Shown: positions 11,776 through 22,093 of the stretch, piece after piece
Layout: each line of letters opens with the position of its first letter
Position numbering within the stretch: the first letter of the stretch is position 1
NCBI GenBank assembly: GCA_034406715.1
Contig: CP137868.1
Span: 62,001-126,000, forward strand
DNA from: Rhodotorula mucilaginosa
Taxonomy: Eukaryota > Basidiomycota > Microbotryomycetes > Sporidiobolales > Sporidiobolaceae
Length of the DNA: 64,000 nucleotides
Direction: 5' to 3'
Translations under genes and position numbers: made by a program
The notes under the pieces: generated by a model
The model's database searches: none
What the model saw: the letters and a program-made list of their open reading frames with translations, nothing else
Told to the model about the DNA's origin: nothing

Positions 11776-13244
11776 CTACCGCCCGGCTCCGATGGCGGGA
11801 GGGCCGCCCGCACCTGCACCTCCTCCTCCGCCGCCACCAAACATGGAAGCCATCATATCCATGAGCGGGTTCCCTTGCCGTGCCGGACGGAGACCAAAGT
11901 GAATCTCGCCGATCGCAGTCGTGGCCTGTCCGCGTGTGAATTACGTCAACCAGCGGCTTCGTACCGTACCGTGGAAAGGGAGTTGCTCACCTCTTTAACT
12001 TCCGGTATCCGGAGCCACTGGACCTGCCTCTCGTACCTCGCGACGAGGCTCTGCCACGCCTTTGTACCCGCCCCGCGCTGGACGCGCATCTCGTTTCCGA
12101 CCTTGACGCGGTCGACCGATTCACCGACGCCGACTTGTACGGCTTGGATCGCGAGTTGCAGGAAATTGAGCGAAGCGAGCTTGGTCACGATCAGTTCGTC
12201 CGAGGAGGAAGAGGAGGAGGTGCTGCTTGTGCCCTTTGGAGTCGATACGCCTGAGGAAGGCGAAGCCAGAGACTTCGCGAGAGGCGAGTTGGGCGGTGGG
12301 TAGGCGAACGCGACGACGCGGAGGGACGGGTAAGCGGCGAGGGTGAGGGCGAGGAAATGGGAGAGGAAGGTCCGCGCGGCGAGGATGAAGGACGCCTCGA
12401 GGTAACTGAGGACGCCGCGCGCGGCGTACCGTCCGACGGAAGCCTCGCGGGGCGACGAATCGGGATCGAGTTTGTGCCAGTCAAAGAGGACGTTGGCGAG
12501 GGTCCGGGCGGCGTCTTGCGTCGGGCACACGAGCAGATGCAACGACGCCTGGTCGTAGTCCAGTTCTGTGACGCAGCCCCGCAGTCAGCTTTGGCGAGTC
12601 GAGAACGGGTGCGGGATTACTTATAAGAACGCGCGCACCCTTGTAGAGCGTCTCTCCGAGGTACTCGTGGATCTCGACGTCGCCGGCAGGTCCGGACCCC
12701 GTCTTGGCGGTCCACGCAAAAATGGCGTCGGTGAGGGTTTTGCGCCAGACGCCGTTCCGGTCGGTGAGGGCGATGAGCTGGATGATCTTGGCTACACGGG
12801 CAGGGTTGGTCAGATCGTTCGTTCCTGCCCAGCGAAAACAATGCCACAAGTGGGGGGAGACAGGGGTCGGACGAGCGATAAAGACCTCGCCCGCCCCAGC
12901 TCTGCCCAGCCCGGACCAGACTTGCCTCGTTCCTGTTTGCCGCACGCGACTCCCCTCGCGGTCCAGACGTCGTGCACGAGCATGGTCGCGAGGTCGACGG
13001 CGCTGCCCGCCTGCCCCTTCTCGAGCAACTTTCTCGCCGCGTCCCACAGCAGTTCGGCCGCTTGCTGCGCTTTGGCATCGTACGGCAGCGCGTCTCCCGC
13101 AGGCGGCGCGGCTGCTGCTGCGTTGCGCCTCGGCGGAGCGAGCAACCGCGTCGCCGTCGTTCGCGCCTTTTGATGCGCCGAGTAGTAGTCGCCTGAAGTC
13201 AGGAAATCGAGCACCTGCTGGTGCGCAGCCGAGACGCTAGTCAT
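11776..13244 (-). CDS. GET4: Get4, guided entry of tail-anchored proteins
   Basis: Four exons (13244-12926, 12791-12639, 12565-11991, 11925-11776) give 398 aa. Get4 pairs with Get5 and hands tail-anchored membrane proteins from Sgt2 to the ATPase Get3 in the cytosol. The sequence shows the helical-repeat start (HQQVLDFLTSGDYYSAHQK), then AAELLWDAARKLLEKGQAGS, WRKTLTDAIFAW, EIHEYLGETLYKG, a long helical middle, and the C-terminal NPLMDMMASMFGG typical of the family. Intron 1 appears to use a GC donor (AG|GCAAGT) with a normal TAG acceptor; no GT donor in the correct phase gives a better join. An in-frame ATG 24 codons upstream (13316) is possible but adds no family-like residues. The gene is convergent with the ABC transporter, with about 200 bp between stops. 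Confidence 0.88.
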
Positions 13245-13593
13245 TCTTCGCTGTCGACTAGTCGCTATAGCAGCGAGCGCGGGTGTCGTCGAGTGCAAGC
13301 GGTGCTCCGCTTCCACGCCGCCACGACATCATCGAACAGAACTTGGTCATCTCCTTGCACCCTTGAATCTAGGCTTGACATGAGACGCGATGAAGGATAC
13401 GAAGTATACTGTGGCCCGCCGCTGTCAGTCCGAAGTCCGTAGCAGAATCCCTCCCTCCGCCCGAAAATCTTCCCGACGGTGACCGTGACGTTGACGTTTG
13501 GTTCGCGGCCGCGGAGGACGAGCTGCAGCCGGGTTGGGGCATGCAACTCCTTCTTAACCTTCTCTCTCTTTACCCCTTCCGCCGCCCAAAGAG
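13245..13593. other. short divergent intergenic region GET4 / NmrA-like gene
   Basis: About 350 bp shared upstream region of two divergent genes. I see no gene; the segment before 13593 is CT-rich (tctctctttacccc), typical of fungal 5' leaders. Confidence 0.45.
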
Positions 13594-15193
13594 ATGTCCA
13601 TCCCGTTCGAGCCAGTCAACGAAGGAAAGCCCGGATCACCCGCCGCAGACGATGATGCATTCACTCGTCTCGCCCTCTTTGGCGCGACGGGTCAGATCGG
13701 AGCGGCGATCCTGTGCGCCCTGTTGGAACCCTCTTTCGGAGGCTACGAGCCGCACGTCAAGGTGTTCCTCCGCGACGAGACTTTCAGCGACAAGGCCGAA
13801 TCGGTTCGAAAACATCCGCGAGTCGAGTTGGTCAAGGCGGACTTTGACAATGTGCAAGACATGGCGGACAAGTTGAAAGGTACTGAAGCCGTCGTGTCGG
13901 CCCTCAACGGACCGGGAATTCCCGCCCAAGACCGCATCCTCGATGCAGCAGCCCAAGCCGGTGAGCTGTCGCTCGGTCTTCTCAGTCTTTGACGGCCTGA
14001 CTTACGTAATAAACGCTGATCCGTCCTGCCCACCGGAATCTGTTTGCGGCAGGCGTCAAACGCTACCTCCCGAGCGAGTACGGCTCCGAACATCCGTGGC
14101 GCAAGCCAGGCGAGACGTGGCCTCGCTTTCATCCCGTGCGTTTCGGTTGCGGCCGATCTCCTCCAAGCCAACCTTGCTTCCCAATCTCACAGGTTCTTGG
14201 ACCTCCTTCTTTGCAGTACTTTGATGTCAAAGCGCAACACAAAGGTAAATCATGCCGCGCGGGCGTGACCGTGCCCGCTCAGACCGAGACTGAGCGTTTT
14301 CTCATCTCCGCGGTACCGCAGAGTACATGTGGCTGCATCCGGCCATGGTGAGCGGCCAGATGAGCTACACCATTGTCGGAGTCGGCGACCTCTGTAAGCT
14401 TCCTTCTGGCACCTCTCACAGCGTCTCTTCCCGAGGCTGATCAAGGTGAAAAGGAACCCGCAGATGACCAGCCGACCGAGACGTACTGGACTGCCTGGGC
14501 TCGCGAGGACCTCCCCGACGAGTATGTCTTCCCGATTGTGGGAGACCCGCATAGCAAGTACGAAGTGACGAGAATCGCCGAGTGAGTCTACACTTTGGCT
14601 GTCCTCGGAGCCGGACCTTCCAATTCACGTTCGCCACTCGCTGACTCTCAACGCTTTTGGGACACAGCATGGCCCAGTACAGTAAGTATAGGCTCTTTAT
14701 CCTGTCCTTCAACCGCCGTGGGCTGACGCGTTCGTGATGTGACAGTCGCAGCGCTCCTCGCTCGTCCCTCCACCTCAAAGGACAAGATCCTCAACTTTGT
14801 CTCGGACGTCGTCTCGCAGCAAGAGATTGCCGACATGCTCGCGTCGACGTCCGGTCGTCCCGTCAAACCAGACTATGTCTCGATCGATGAGGCGCACGGG
14901 TACATCGACCGGCCAGAAACGATCCCGGACCGAGCTAAGGAAACGAGGTTCGCGCCCGAGTTTTGGTACATCGTTCGGTTGCAGCAGGTGCGCTTTCTGG
15001 GCATGCTATCTTACAATCGGAGTCTCGATTGGCTGACGAACCGGGTGTGGTCACCGTGCACTGCCGACAGGGCACGAACAAGTTCCGTCGCCACCCTTCT
15101 CTGATCCAGAACTCGCTGTACCCGTACATCAAGAAGACGCCGATGTCCGAATGGCTCGCAGAGACGGTTGGGGCTCGTGCAATTCAGGCGTAG
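13594..15193 (+). CDS. NmrA-like / isoflavone-reductase-like NAD(P)-binding protein
   Basis: Eight exons (13594-13960, 14053-14135, 14217-14244, 14322-14393, 14464-14581, 14668-14681, 14746-14987, 15071-15193) give 348 aa, including exons of 28 and 14 nt. The Rossmann motif LALFGATGQIGAAIL lies at about residues 27-41, followed by ADFDNVQDMADKLKG and VVSALNGPG, then VKRYLPSEYGSE, the segment that in this atypical SDR family follows the cofactor-binding half. This is the PCBER/isoflavone-reductase/NmrA superfamily. Members are either reductases of small aromatic compounds or redox-sensing regulators, and the sequence does not decide between them. No catalytic Tyr-x3-Lys of classical SDRs is expected or seen. 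Confidence 0.85.
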
Positions 15194-16177
15194 AGCCAGT
15201 GTAGATCGATCGACCACAACCACCACCGAAGTTTGTACTATTGGCTTATGTTCACAAGCTTCGAGCAAGCTTGCCTCCCGACGACGCTGACTGTAATGAT
15301 CGACGTTTGCTGTGCTGCCAAACTTGTGATTTACCGTTCAAGGTGTACTGAGCTAATTCGCAGGTCTTGAGGTCAACAGGCTCGAAAGACATCGGCAAGT
15401 TATCGGAAAAAGTCACCCTGCAAGCTTGTGCTGAAGCAGATGTCTATATCTTCTTTCTCCTCGGGCCTGCAAGGCCTTGATCAGTCCAGTAGGGGACTGG
15501 TGGTGCGAGTTGTCGCTGGAGCCGGATGGGTGGCTCTGCGGGGCGCATCAGAAAGCAAGATGCGAAATTAGGCGATTTGATGCGGATTCGTCGTAGCGAG
15601 CGGAGGTCGCATAGGATGGAAGAGATTGGATCAAGTTTCCAGAGCCTTAGCTATCATAGGGCAATCTGGTAAGGTGACAAGGCTCGCGGGCTTGAAGCCA
15701 TGAGCTACTGAGCTACGACAAGTGCCCGAGATCTTCGCTCAACAAGTCTTCTCCCCGATGACCGTTACGCAGCGGCCTCGGCATATCGAGCCGGATTGGA
15801 GGTAGCTATGGATCTGCAAGTCAGGGGTCCGTTCGGCCCGGAAAAGGATAAAGGCGACTAGGGGATATCGGAGCGAATTCCGCCACCGACCTGTTCTCTT
15901 CTCTAATGTACACTTTCCCTCCCCCTCTATGCACAGTTCAGTATCTGCTCGGCTTTAAGTATAGAGCAATTATCTTTGCTAGCTACAGACCTAGCTAAGA
16001 GGCCCTTTCACTTTGCACGAATTTCTCGCCCCTCCTTGATCCGGAACTTGCTTCACACGAATACGCGCAGGCCAAACGAGACCCGACGTCTATAGGGTGC
16101 AATTAGTGACTGCTTTTGCTCAATGTATACGGGCCGAGACATCTACAACGGGGAGGGAGGAAGCGATCGCGAGCCAT
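15194..16177. other. gene-poor intergenic region
   Basis: About 980 bp between the convergent NmrA-like gene and aldo-keto reductase. There is almost no open frame over 60 codons inside it. A hairpin-rich, tRNA-like stretch at about 15659-15730 (minus strand) lacks a T-arm and was rejected. Otherwise I see nothing. Confidence 0.45.
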
Positions 16178-17906
16178 CTACTGGATCTTGACCTGGTACT
16201 TGGCCTTCTGCTCCTCCGGCGTGTCGAAGACGTTGATCTGTAGGTATTCAAGAAGCGCATGTCAGTATAGGTGCACGAAGAAGGCGCACGAGGGAGACGC
16301 GGTGCAGGGACGGGCAGGGGCAACGCGGTTTCGTCGCCCCTCTTTCCCGCGGCTTCCTCAGAACGTAATAGAGAGGAGACTTCCCGGCCACAGGGGACTG
16401 TACAAAATCGGCAGGTTGAAACGTGCGGGCTTCTCCTCGCCGATCTTGTTGATCTCAGCAACCTCGTCGTCGGTGAGCGAGATGACCTTGAAGTTCGATT
16501 CGATGCGCGACGGGGTAACCGACTTGGGAATGACTGCGGAGGCGCGGTAGAAGGAGATCAGTACCAGTACAGCACAGAGAGGGTTATGTATAGACACTAT
16601 GGCCCGTTGACGAGCGAAAACGTAGAGGAAGGGAACGTACTGGCGTGGCCGCCGTGCATGCCCCAGGCGATGAGGACCTGACCCGGGTTGGCGCCCTTGG
16701 CCTCGGCGATCTTCTTGACGGTCGGGTGCTCGAGAAGGAGCGGCTCGCCGACGCTGTTGTTTCCGAAGCCTGCACGCGCGAGAAAAGAAAAGGGAGTCAG
16801 AAAAGTCCGATCGAAACCGAGCGATTATCAGTAGCAGGAAACTGACCGGAGTAGGCGGTAACGACAATGTTCTTCTCCTTGTGGTGCTTGAGGAGGTCCT
16901 TCTGGAGAAGGCGCGGGTGGCGCTCGATCTGGTTGACGACCGGCTTGACACCGGTCGCCTCGGTGATGGCGTCGACCATGGCCGGCGAGAAGTTGGAAAC
17001 ACCGACAGCCTTGGTCTTGCCAGTGTCGAGGAGCTTGATCATCGCCTTCCAGGTGTCGACGATCGAGACCGAGGTGTCGATCTTGCACTCGCCGTTCTCC
17101 TTCGGGAAGAGGTTCGAGTGGGGGTCGCCCTCAGCCGGGAAAGCAACCGGCCAGCTGCAGGCAGGAGGCGCATTCAGTCAGGGGGCTGAAAGAAACCTCG
17201 CGGATGCGCATCGAAGGGAAAAGAGGGAACGCACTGGATGAGGTAGAGGTCGAGGTACTCGAGGCCGAGCTCCTTGAGGGTGTCGTCGAGAGCAGCCTCG
17301 ACGAGTTCCGGCTTGTGCTGCGAGTTCCAGAGCTTCGACTGCAGCGCACGATGTGTGATCAGTATCGAGACTTGCACGACGAAAAACGCGACAGGGAAAA
17401 CGCACGGTGATGAAGATGTCCTTGCGGTCGACGCCCGAGTTGGCGATCGCCGGAGCAATCTCCTTCTGGTTGCCGTAGACCTGCAGACACAGCACAATGT
17501 GAGTATGCAAAATCCGGCCAGAAATTCTGCGAGCAACAGCACCGCAGAGAGGGCAGGAATTCCTCCCATCCCGCCCCGGATCCCAGTTTCTGGCCGGAAA
17601 GCGCTCACCTTGGCAAGGTCGAGGTGACGGTAGCCGGCCTTGAGAGCGACCTCAACGGCTTTCTGTTGAAGGAGAAGCGCACTTCGTCAGCGCCCAACGC
17701 GTACGGGAATTGACCGGCGGGGAGAAAGAGATTCTCGATCACGTACGCCGACCTCGCCCGGGGCAGACTGCCAGGTGCTGCGTACAGGGGGTTCACGGTC
17801 AGCACAAAGCTGTAAGATTGCGGAACGGGGACGAGACTCACCCGAAGCCAAGGAGGGGGAACTCGGCGCCGTTCGAGAGCTTGACGGAGGGGATCTGCTG
17901 CGACAT
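16178..17906 (-). CDS. aldo-keto reductase (glycerol dehydrogenase/GCY1-like)
   Basis: Nine exons (17906-17842, 17777-17747, 17662-17609, 17480-17406, 17338-17235, 17154-16847, 16769-16641, 16533 to about 16385, 16237-16178) give about 324 aa. It is an NADPH-dependent reductase of aldehydes and ketones, probably cytosolic. The catalytic tetrad is visible: Asp47 (GYRHLDLA), Tyr52 (VYGN), Lys77 (TSKLWN) and His110 (YLIHWPVAFP). [14 protein letters not shown] is the cofactor-binding segment. The barrel is complete and the C-terminus [19 protein letters not shown] is family-like. The last intron has a good branch point and CTACAG acceptor, but the position where the donor must lie for frame continuity (after LYSPLWP) reads GGAAGT instead of GTAAGT. 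Unspliced, the protein would end 10 codons later with a different tail. The exact substrate is unknown. Confidence 0.88.
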
Positions 17907-19485
17907 TTTTGCTGTTTTCTATACACTGCGTAGACCGATCAGGAAGCAAGTCAGTCCAGTGCTCTTTTGTAGCGTCGCTCGTCCAGCCCAGCGAGAGAAA
18001 CATACCGGATCGGTTCGGGAATAGGGAGATGCATCACGATGACGCGAGTGAAGGTGGACGTGGGGCGAACAAGCGGTAATAGGAGCGAGCAGGCGGCGTG
18101 GTCGGCGGAAAGGTCAGCGTTAGGGAAGCGACTGTGCGGAACTCCTGTGATATACCACTTACGGATCTATAGAGTGATGAGGGAGAGAGAGAGAAGGAGA
18201 AGTCGACGTAACTTGACCGCGTGCTGTTCGCGGGCCGCCCCCCGAGCGACCTCCACTTTGGCCCTCGTTCCGTCCACGGAATTGCATCAGCTTCCTCGAG
18301 CTTTGAATGACGCTATGCTGCTTCGACCAGCGAGTTGCATTGAATCGACAGATATAGCTTAAGAAACGCCCCAGCTGCTCGGCTCGCCTGCAGCTGCAGC
18401 GGCCCGCTTCGCTTCGACGACCTCGGCTCAAATGTGAAAATTTTGCTCTTCTTCTCCTGCGCAGCGCAGACAGCTTGGGGGGGGGGGTGGGCGTCCCAGC
18501 GCAGCAGACCACGGGCGTGCAAGATTAGATCACCTTCTGTCGAGCGATTGACTCGATAGCTCCGGTCGGGTATGGGTTATGGCCGACTGGATCCGAGCTG
18601 ACTGATCGATACGACAGCGCGAGCGTACCTCACACATAGCTGGGAGACGAGGCTGTACGATGGGCAAGCTTGCCCAGCCGCGCGAGTTTGTAGATGCTGA
18701 AGAGCGAGCTCGCCAGCCTTAAGCACCGACGGCTCATGAACGCAACGGCCTCGTCCACCTCCAGCCGGCGTCGCGTACCGGTAATCGCTGGACAGTTCGA
18801 AAGCAGAGTATCGCGCGAGCGTAGTGTACAGATCATAGCGACGCTTGGGTGTGCACAGTGTACTCGTCCGAGGCGCGCGGCGCAACAGGGCAGTCAGCCC
18901 ACGCCTCTGGTCTTCGGGCGCGAGTCACGCATCGCCAGCTAGACGGCTCTTGTCGGTCCCGGATAGGTCGGAGGAGACTGAGAGGAGGACAAGCAAGCCT
19001 GTGGCGCTAGTAAAGCCACAAACTCGTTCGTGCTGGGAGAGAAAGAGATCAGCCGGAGCGCTGGATGTGAGCGAAGCACCGGTTGGCGGCGTCTAGTTGC
19101 GTCGGATGATCTCGGACCGTGGACGCCCGGGCAGAGGCAGCCTCATGCGATGTATCCAGAGTGCTGGGAGAAAGGTCCGAGAGGCTGGTCGCCGTACAGC
19201 TTGCGCGAGTGTCATGAAAGCGCAGGAGACAAACTCCGCTCGAGATGCCGCGGTTCGGCACATCGGCCCCACTCGGCCGAGATGAAACCCACCCAAGTTT
19301 GTCAGCTGCTCAAGCATAACTTGCGCCCCGCCAATTTTTATAGAGACTTGACTATCTGTTGTACATGCACCGAGCTGCAACGCGGTGATACAGACGGCAC
19401 TGAAGAGCCCCGACCCGCATTGGCGTCAGACAGGAACCCGACAAGATCGCACCGTCCGCCTTCGCCTTTGTGATCCCTGCCGACG
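17907..19485. other. long intergenic region upstream of AKR and MFS gene
   Basis: About 1.58 kb between two divergent starts, the longest upstream region in the left half. It contains an 11-nt G tract at 18477-18487. No recognisable coding frame on either strand. It probably holds the control regions of both genes. Confidence 0.45.
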
Positions 19486-21628
19486 ATGGCAGCGCACTCA
19501 CACGCGGACCACCCGCACCCGCGCCATCTCGCGGAGCAAATTCCGCCGATCCAGTTCGAGTCGACCGGACTGGATGACAACGGGTCCGAAACGGTCGGCC
19601 GACGAGACAGCGCATCTGGAGCTGGACTCGCAAGGTCGTCTTCGGGCGACGAGGACGCCGATACCGCCGCCGAAAAGGGCGAACCGGGATCGCCGAGGAC
19701 AGGAGGACACGATCTCGAAAAGGCGGCGAGTTTGCCGCACTCGGCTCCTCCGGCAGACGATTTCCCCGACGGAGGATGGAGAGCCTGGAGGTGAATTTTT
19801 GACCTCTGCCCCGTCGCTGCTCTATACCGTACTGGAAGTAACGGGTTCTCTCGCTTTACAGCGTTGTCGCCGGAGCTTGGTGCATCTCCTTCACGTCATG
19901 GGGTACGTTCACGCATTTTGATCTCGTTTTCTTCCTTGCCGCGGCACTGACGAGTTTTCGTCTTCGAGCAGGCTACAGGTTCGTACTTCGTCTCTTGAAT
20001 GTTCCTTCCTACTCGACTAGGAAGGTCCACACGACCTGTCAAGACCTGCGAGAAGTGTGTTGCCCTTGAGTGCTGACCGCCCCCTCCCGCAGTAACTCGT
20101 TTGGCGTGTTCCAGACCTACTACGCGGATCATCAACTATCAAGCTACACGTGGGTCGGGTCTGACCATCCGAATCGCAACTCCGATGTTGAGCAGCCCTC
20201 CTCATAACGCAGCTCTTCCGACATTTCCTGGATCGGCTCTTTCCAACTCGCGATGGTCCTCGCGTGCGCCTTCTTAGCCGGCAAAGCGTTCGACGCAGGA
20301 TACATCAAATACCTGCTATGCGCCGCACTCTGCTTCTACGCCGCGGGGATGTTTGGTCTCGCCAACGCGACCCAGTACTGGCAAATCTTTCTCGCGCAAG
20401 GCCTCTCGTGCGGCCTCGCGGCGGGCATCGCGTTCTTGCCGGCCGCCTCGTCCGTGTCGCATTGGTTCAAGCGACGTAGGGCAACCGCGCTCGGCTTTCT
20501 CGCCACCGGCAGCTCGATCGGCGGTGCGCTCAATTCGGTCTGCTCTTGCTATCTTTTGGGATTGAGCACTGATCGTTTGCCCCGTTGCGCAGGTATCGTA
20601 TACCCCATCATGCAGAACCGCATGTTCCAGAGCGTCGGCTTCGAATGGACCGTGCGAGCAGGTGAGTTGCCGCACACGCATCCGCCGCCGGTCCGAAGTG
20701 ACTCCCTCGCGTCAAATCGAGGTACTGACCTGATGACCCTGCCGACAGTCGCCTTCTTGACGATCGCCCTGGTCGGCATCGCTGCGCTCACCGTCAACTC
20801 CCGACTCCCGCCAAAGAAGATTGGCAACATCTTTGACTTCCGGCCATTGCGCGAGCGGAGCTTTGTGCTCTTTATCGCGGCCGAATCCATCATCATGCTC
20901 GGTCTCTACACTCCATATTTCTAGTGCGTGCCTTTTCTTCTAAAGGTGTCGCTTCAAGAAGCTGATACCGCAAGGCTCACAGCATCCAAGATTACGGCCG
21001 CGCGCACGGAGTCTCGCCAAACGTCACGCAGTATTCGCTCGCTATCCTGAACGGCGCCTCCATCTTTGGCCGCATCATCCCCAACTGGCTCGCCGACACC
21101 TACGGCCCCCTCACGATCTTGACGCCGCAATGCTTCATCTCTGGCGTCCTCATGTTTTGCTTCATCCCGATGTGCAAGTCCGAAGCGGGTTTGATCGTCT
21201 TTACGATCCTGTTCGGCTTTTCTTCCGGTGCGTGCCATGACCCGGACTCTGGTCTCTCGCCGAGGCGTGTTGCTGATACTCCCATTACCCTGCAGGCGCC
21301 TACGTCTCGATGATGCCCGCGACGACGGCCTCGCTTACGAAAGACATGCGGCAACTTGGTCACCGAACATCGCTCTTGTTCCTCTTTGTTTCGATCTTCG
21401 CTCTGACGGTGCGCCGCCTGATCCGGCGTATCCATTGTTCTTTCTCGCTTGCTGACGCTGCGCTTCGACTTGACACAGGGCACCCCGATCTCCGGCGCGA
21501 TTCTGAGCCGCGACCCGTCTTACAAGAGCTCCCTCTTTAGCTCCGGAGCCTTTGTCCTCGTCGGGAGTGTCCTGAACGCAGCAACTTGGTGGGTGGTGTC
21601 AAAGGAGAAGGGAACTAGATGGGTCTAG
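19486..21628 (+). CDS. MFS transporter, monocarboxylate-permease-like (MCT/MCH type), copy 1
   Basis: Ten exons (19486-19790, 19862-19902, 19972-19978, 20093-20149, 20213-20523, 20593-20661, 20749-20923, 20983-21227, 21296-21408, 21479-21628) give 490 aa. A soluble, acidic N-terminus of about 95 residues precedes DGGWRAW, the conserved start of fungal MCT-like carriers. The first helix then has VVAGAWCISFTSWGYSNSFG. Twelve membrane segments follow, with the loop WFKRRRATALGFLATGSSIGG typical of the family and a short cytosolic tail. Fungal members (for example yeast Mch proteins) carry riboflavin or other small acids rather than lactate, so the substrate is open. Exon 3 is only 7 nt and is needed for the YS of the first helix. 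A paralogue lies directly downstream in the same orientation. Confidence 0.85.
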
Positions 21629-22093
21629 AGTGTATGTTCGCATCTGAACTGGTTGTATTGCTAAGAAGGGGGTTCCCCAGCGAGACTGGCATCAATACGT
21701 GGGAAGGAGCCTTGCGACTGTCGTTGCCTCTGTGTTGTGCGAGCTAGTAGTGCCTTGTGTCTATCTCTATCATCTCACGACGTCAAAGAGCAAATGGAAA
21801 AAATCGCTGCTTCGGCACGACCCTCGGCGCAGCTCGGAGATCAGCCTCGGCTAAGTCGACTGACGGGGTCGCGCCCGAATCTCGCAGCTAGCTCTGCTGA
21901 GCTGTCCGGGCCGGGCATGCGCGATCTGACTTAATAAGCGCTTTGCTCAGCACTGCCGCGCATCCGCAGCGGTGCTCTCGCTGGCACCATCACTGCTGCT
22001 CGTGCTTAGCTAGATCCTCACCGGAAGCGACGCCTGGCGCAGCTACGCTCGCTCTTTACCTCTGCCTGGTCGGTCTGTGCCCCTTCAGCCAGT
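21629..22093. other. intergenic region between tandem MFS genes
   Basis: About 465 bp separating copy 1 from copy 2. It holds the 3' UTR of the first and the promoter of the second. I see no gene. Confidence 0.45.

Noticed and set aside
15659-15730. tRNA-like stretch on the minus strand (matching ends GGGCA/TGCCC and a TAGCTCAGTAGCTC D-arm-like motif)
   Set aside because: No GTTCRA T-arm/B-box, weak anticodon arm and mismatches in the acceptor stem; at best a decayed or chance structure.
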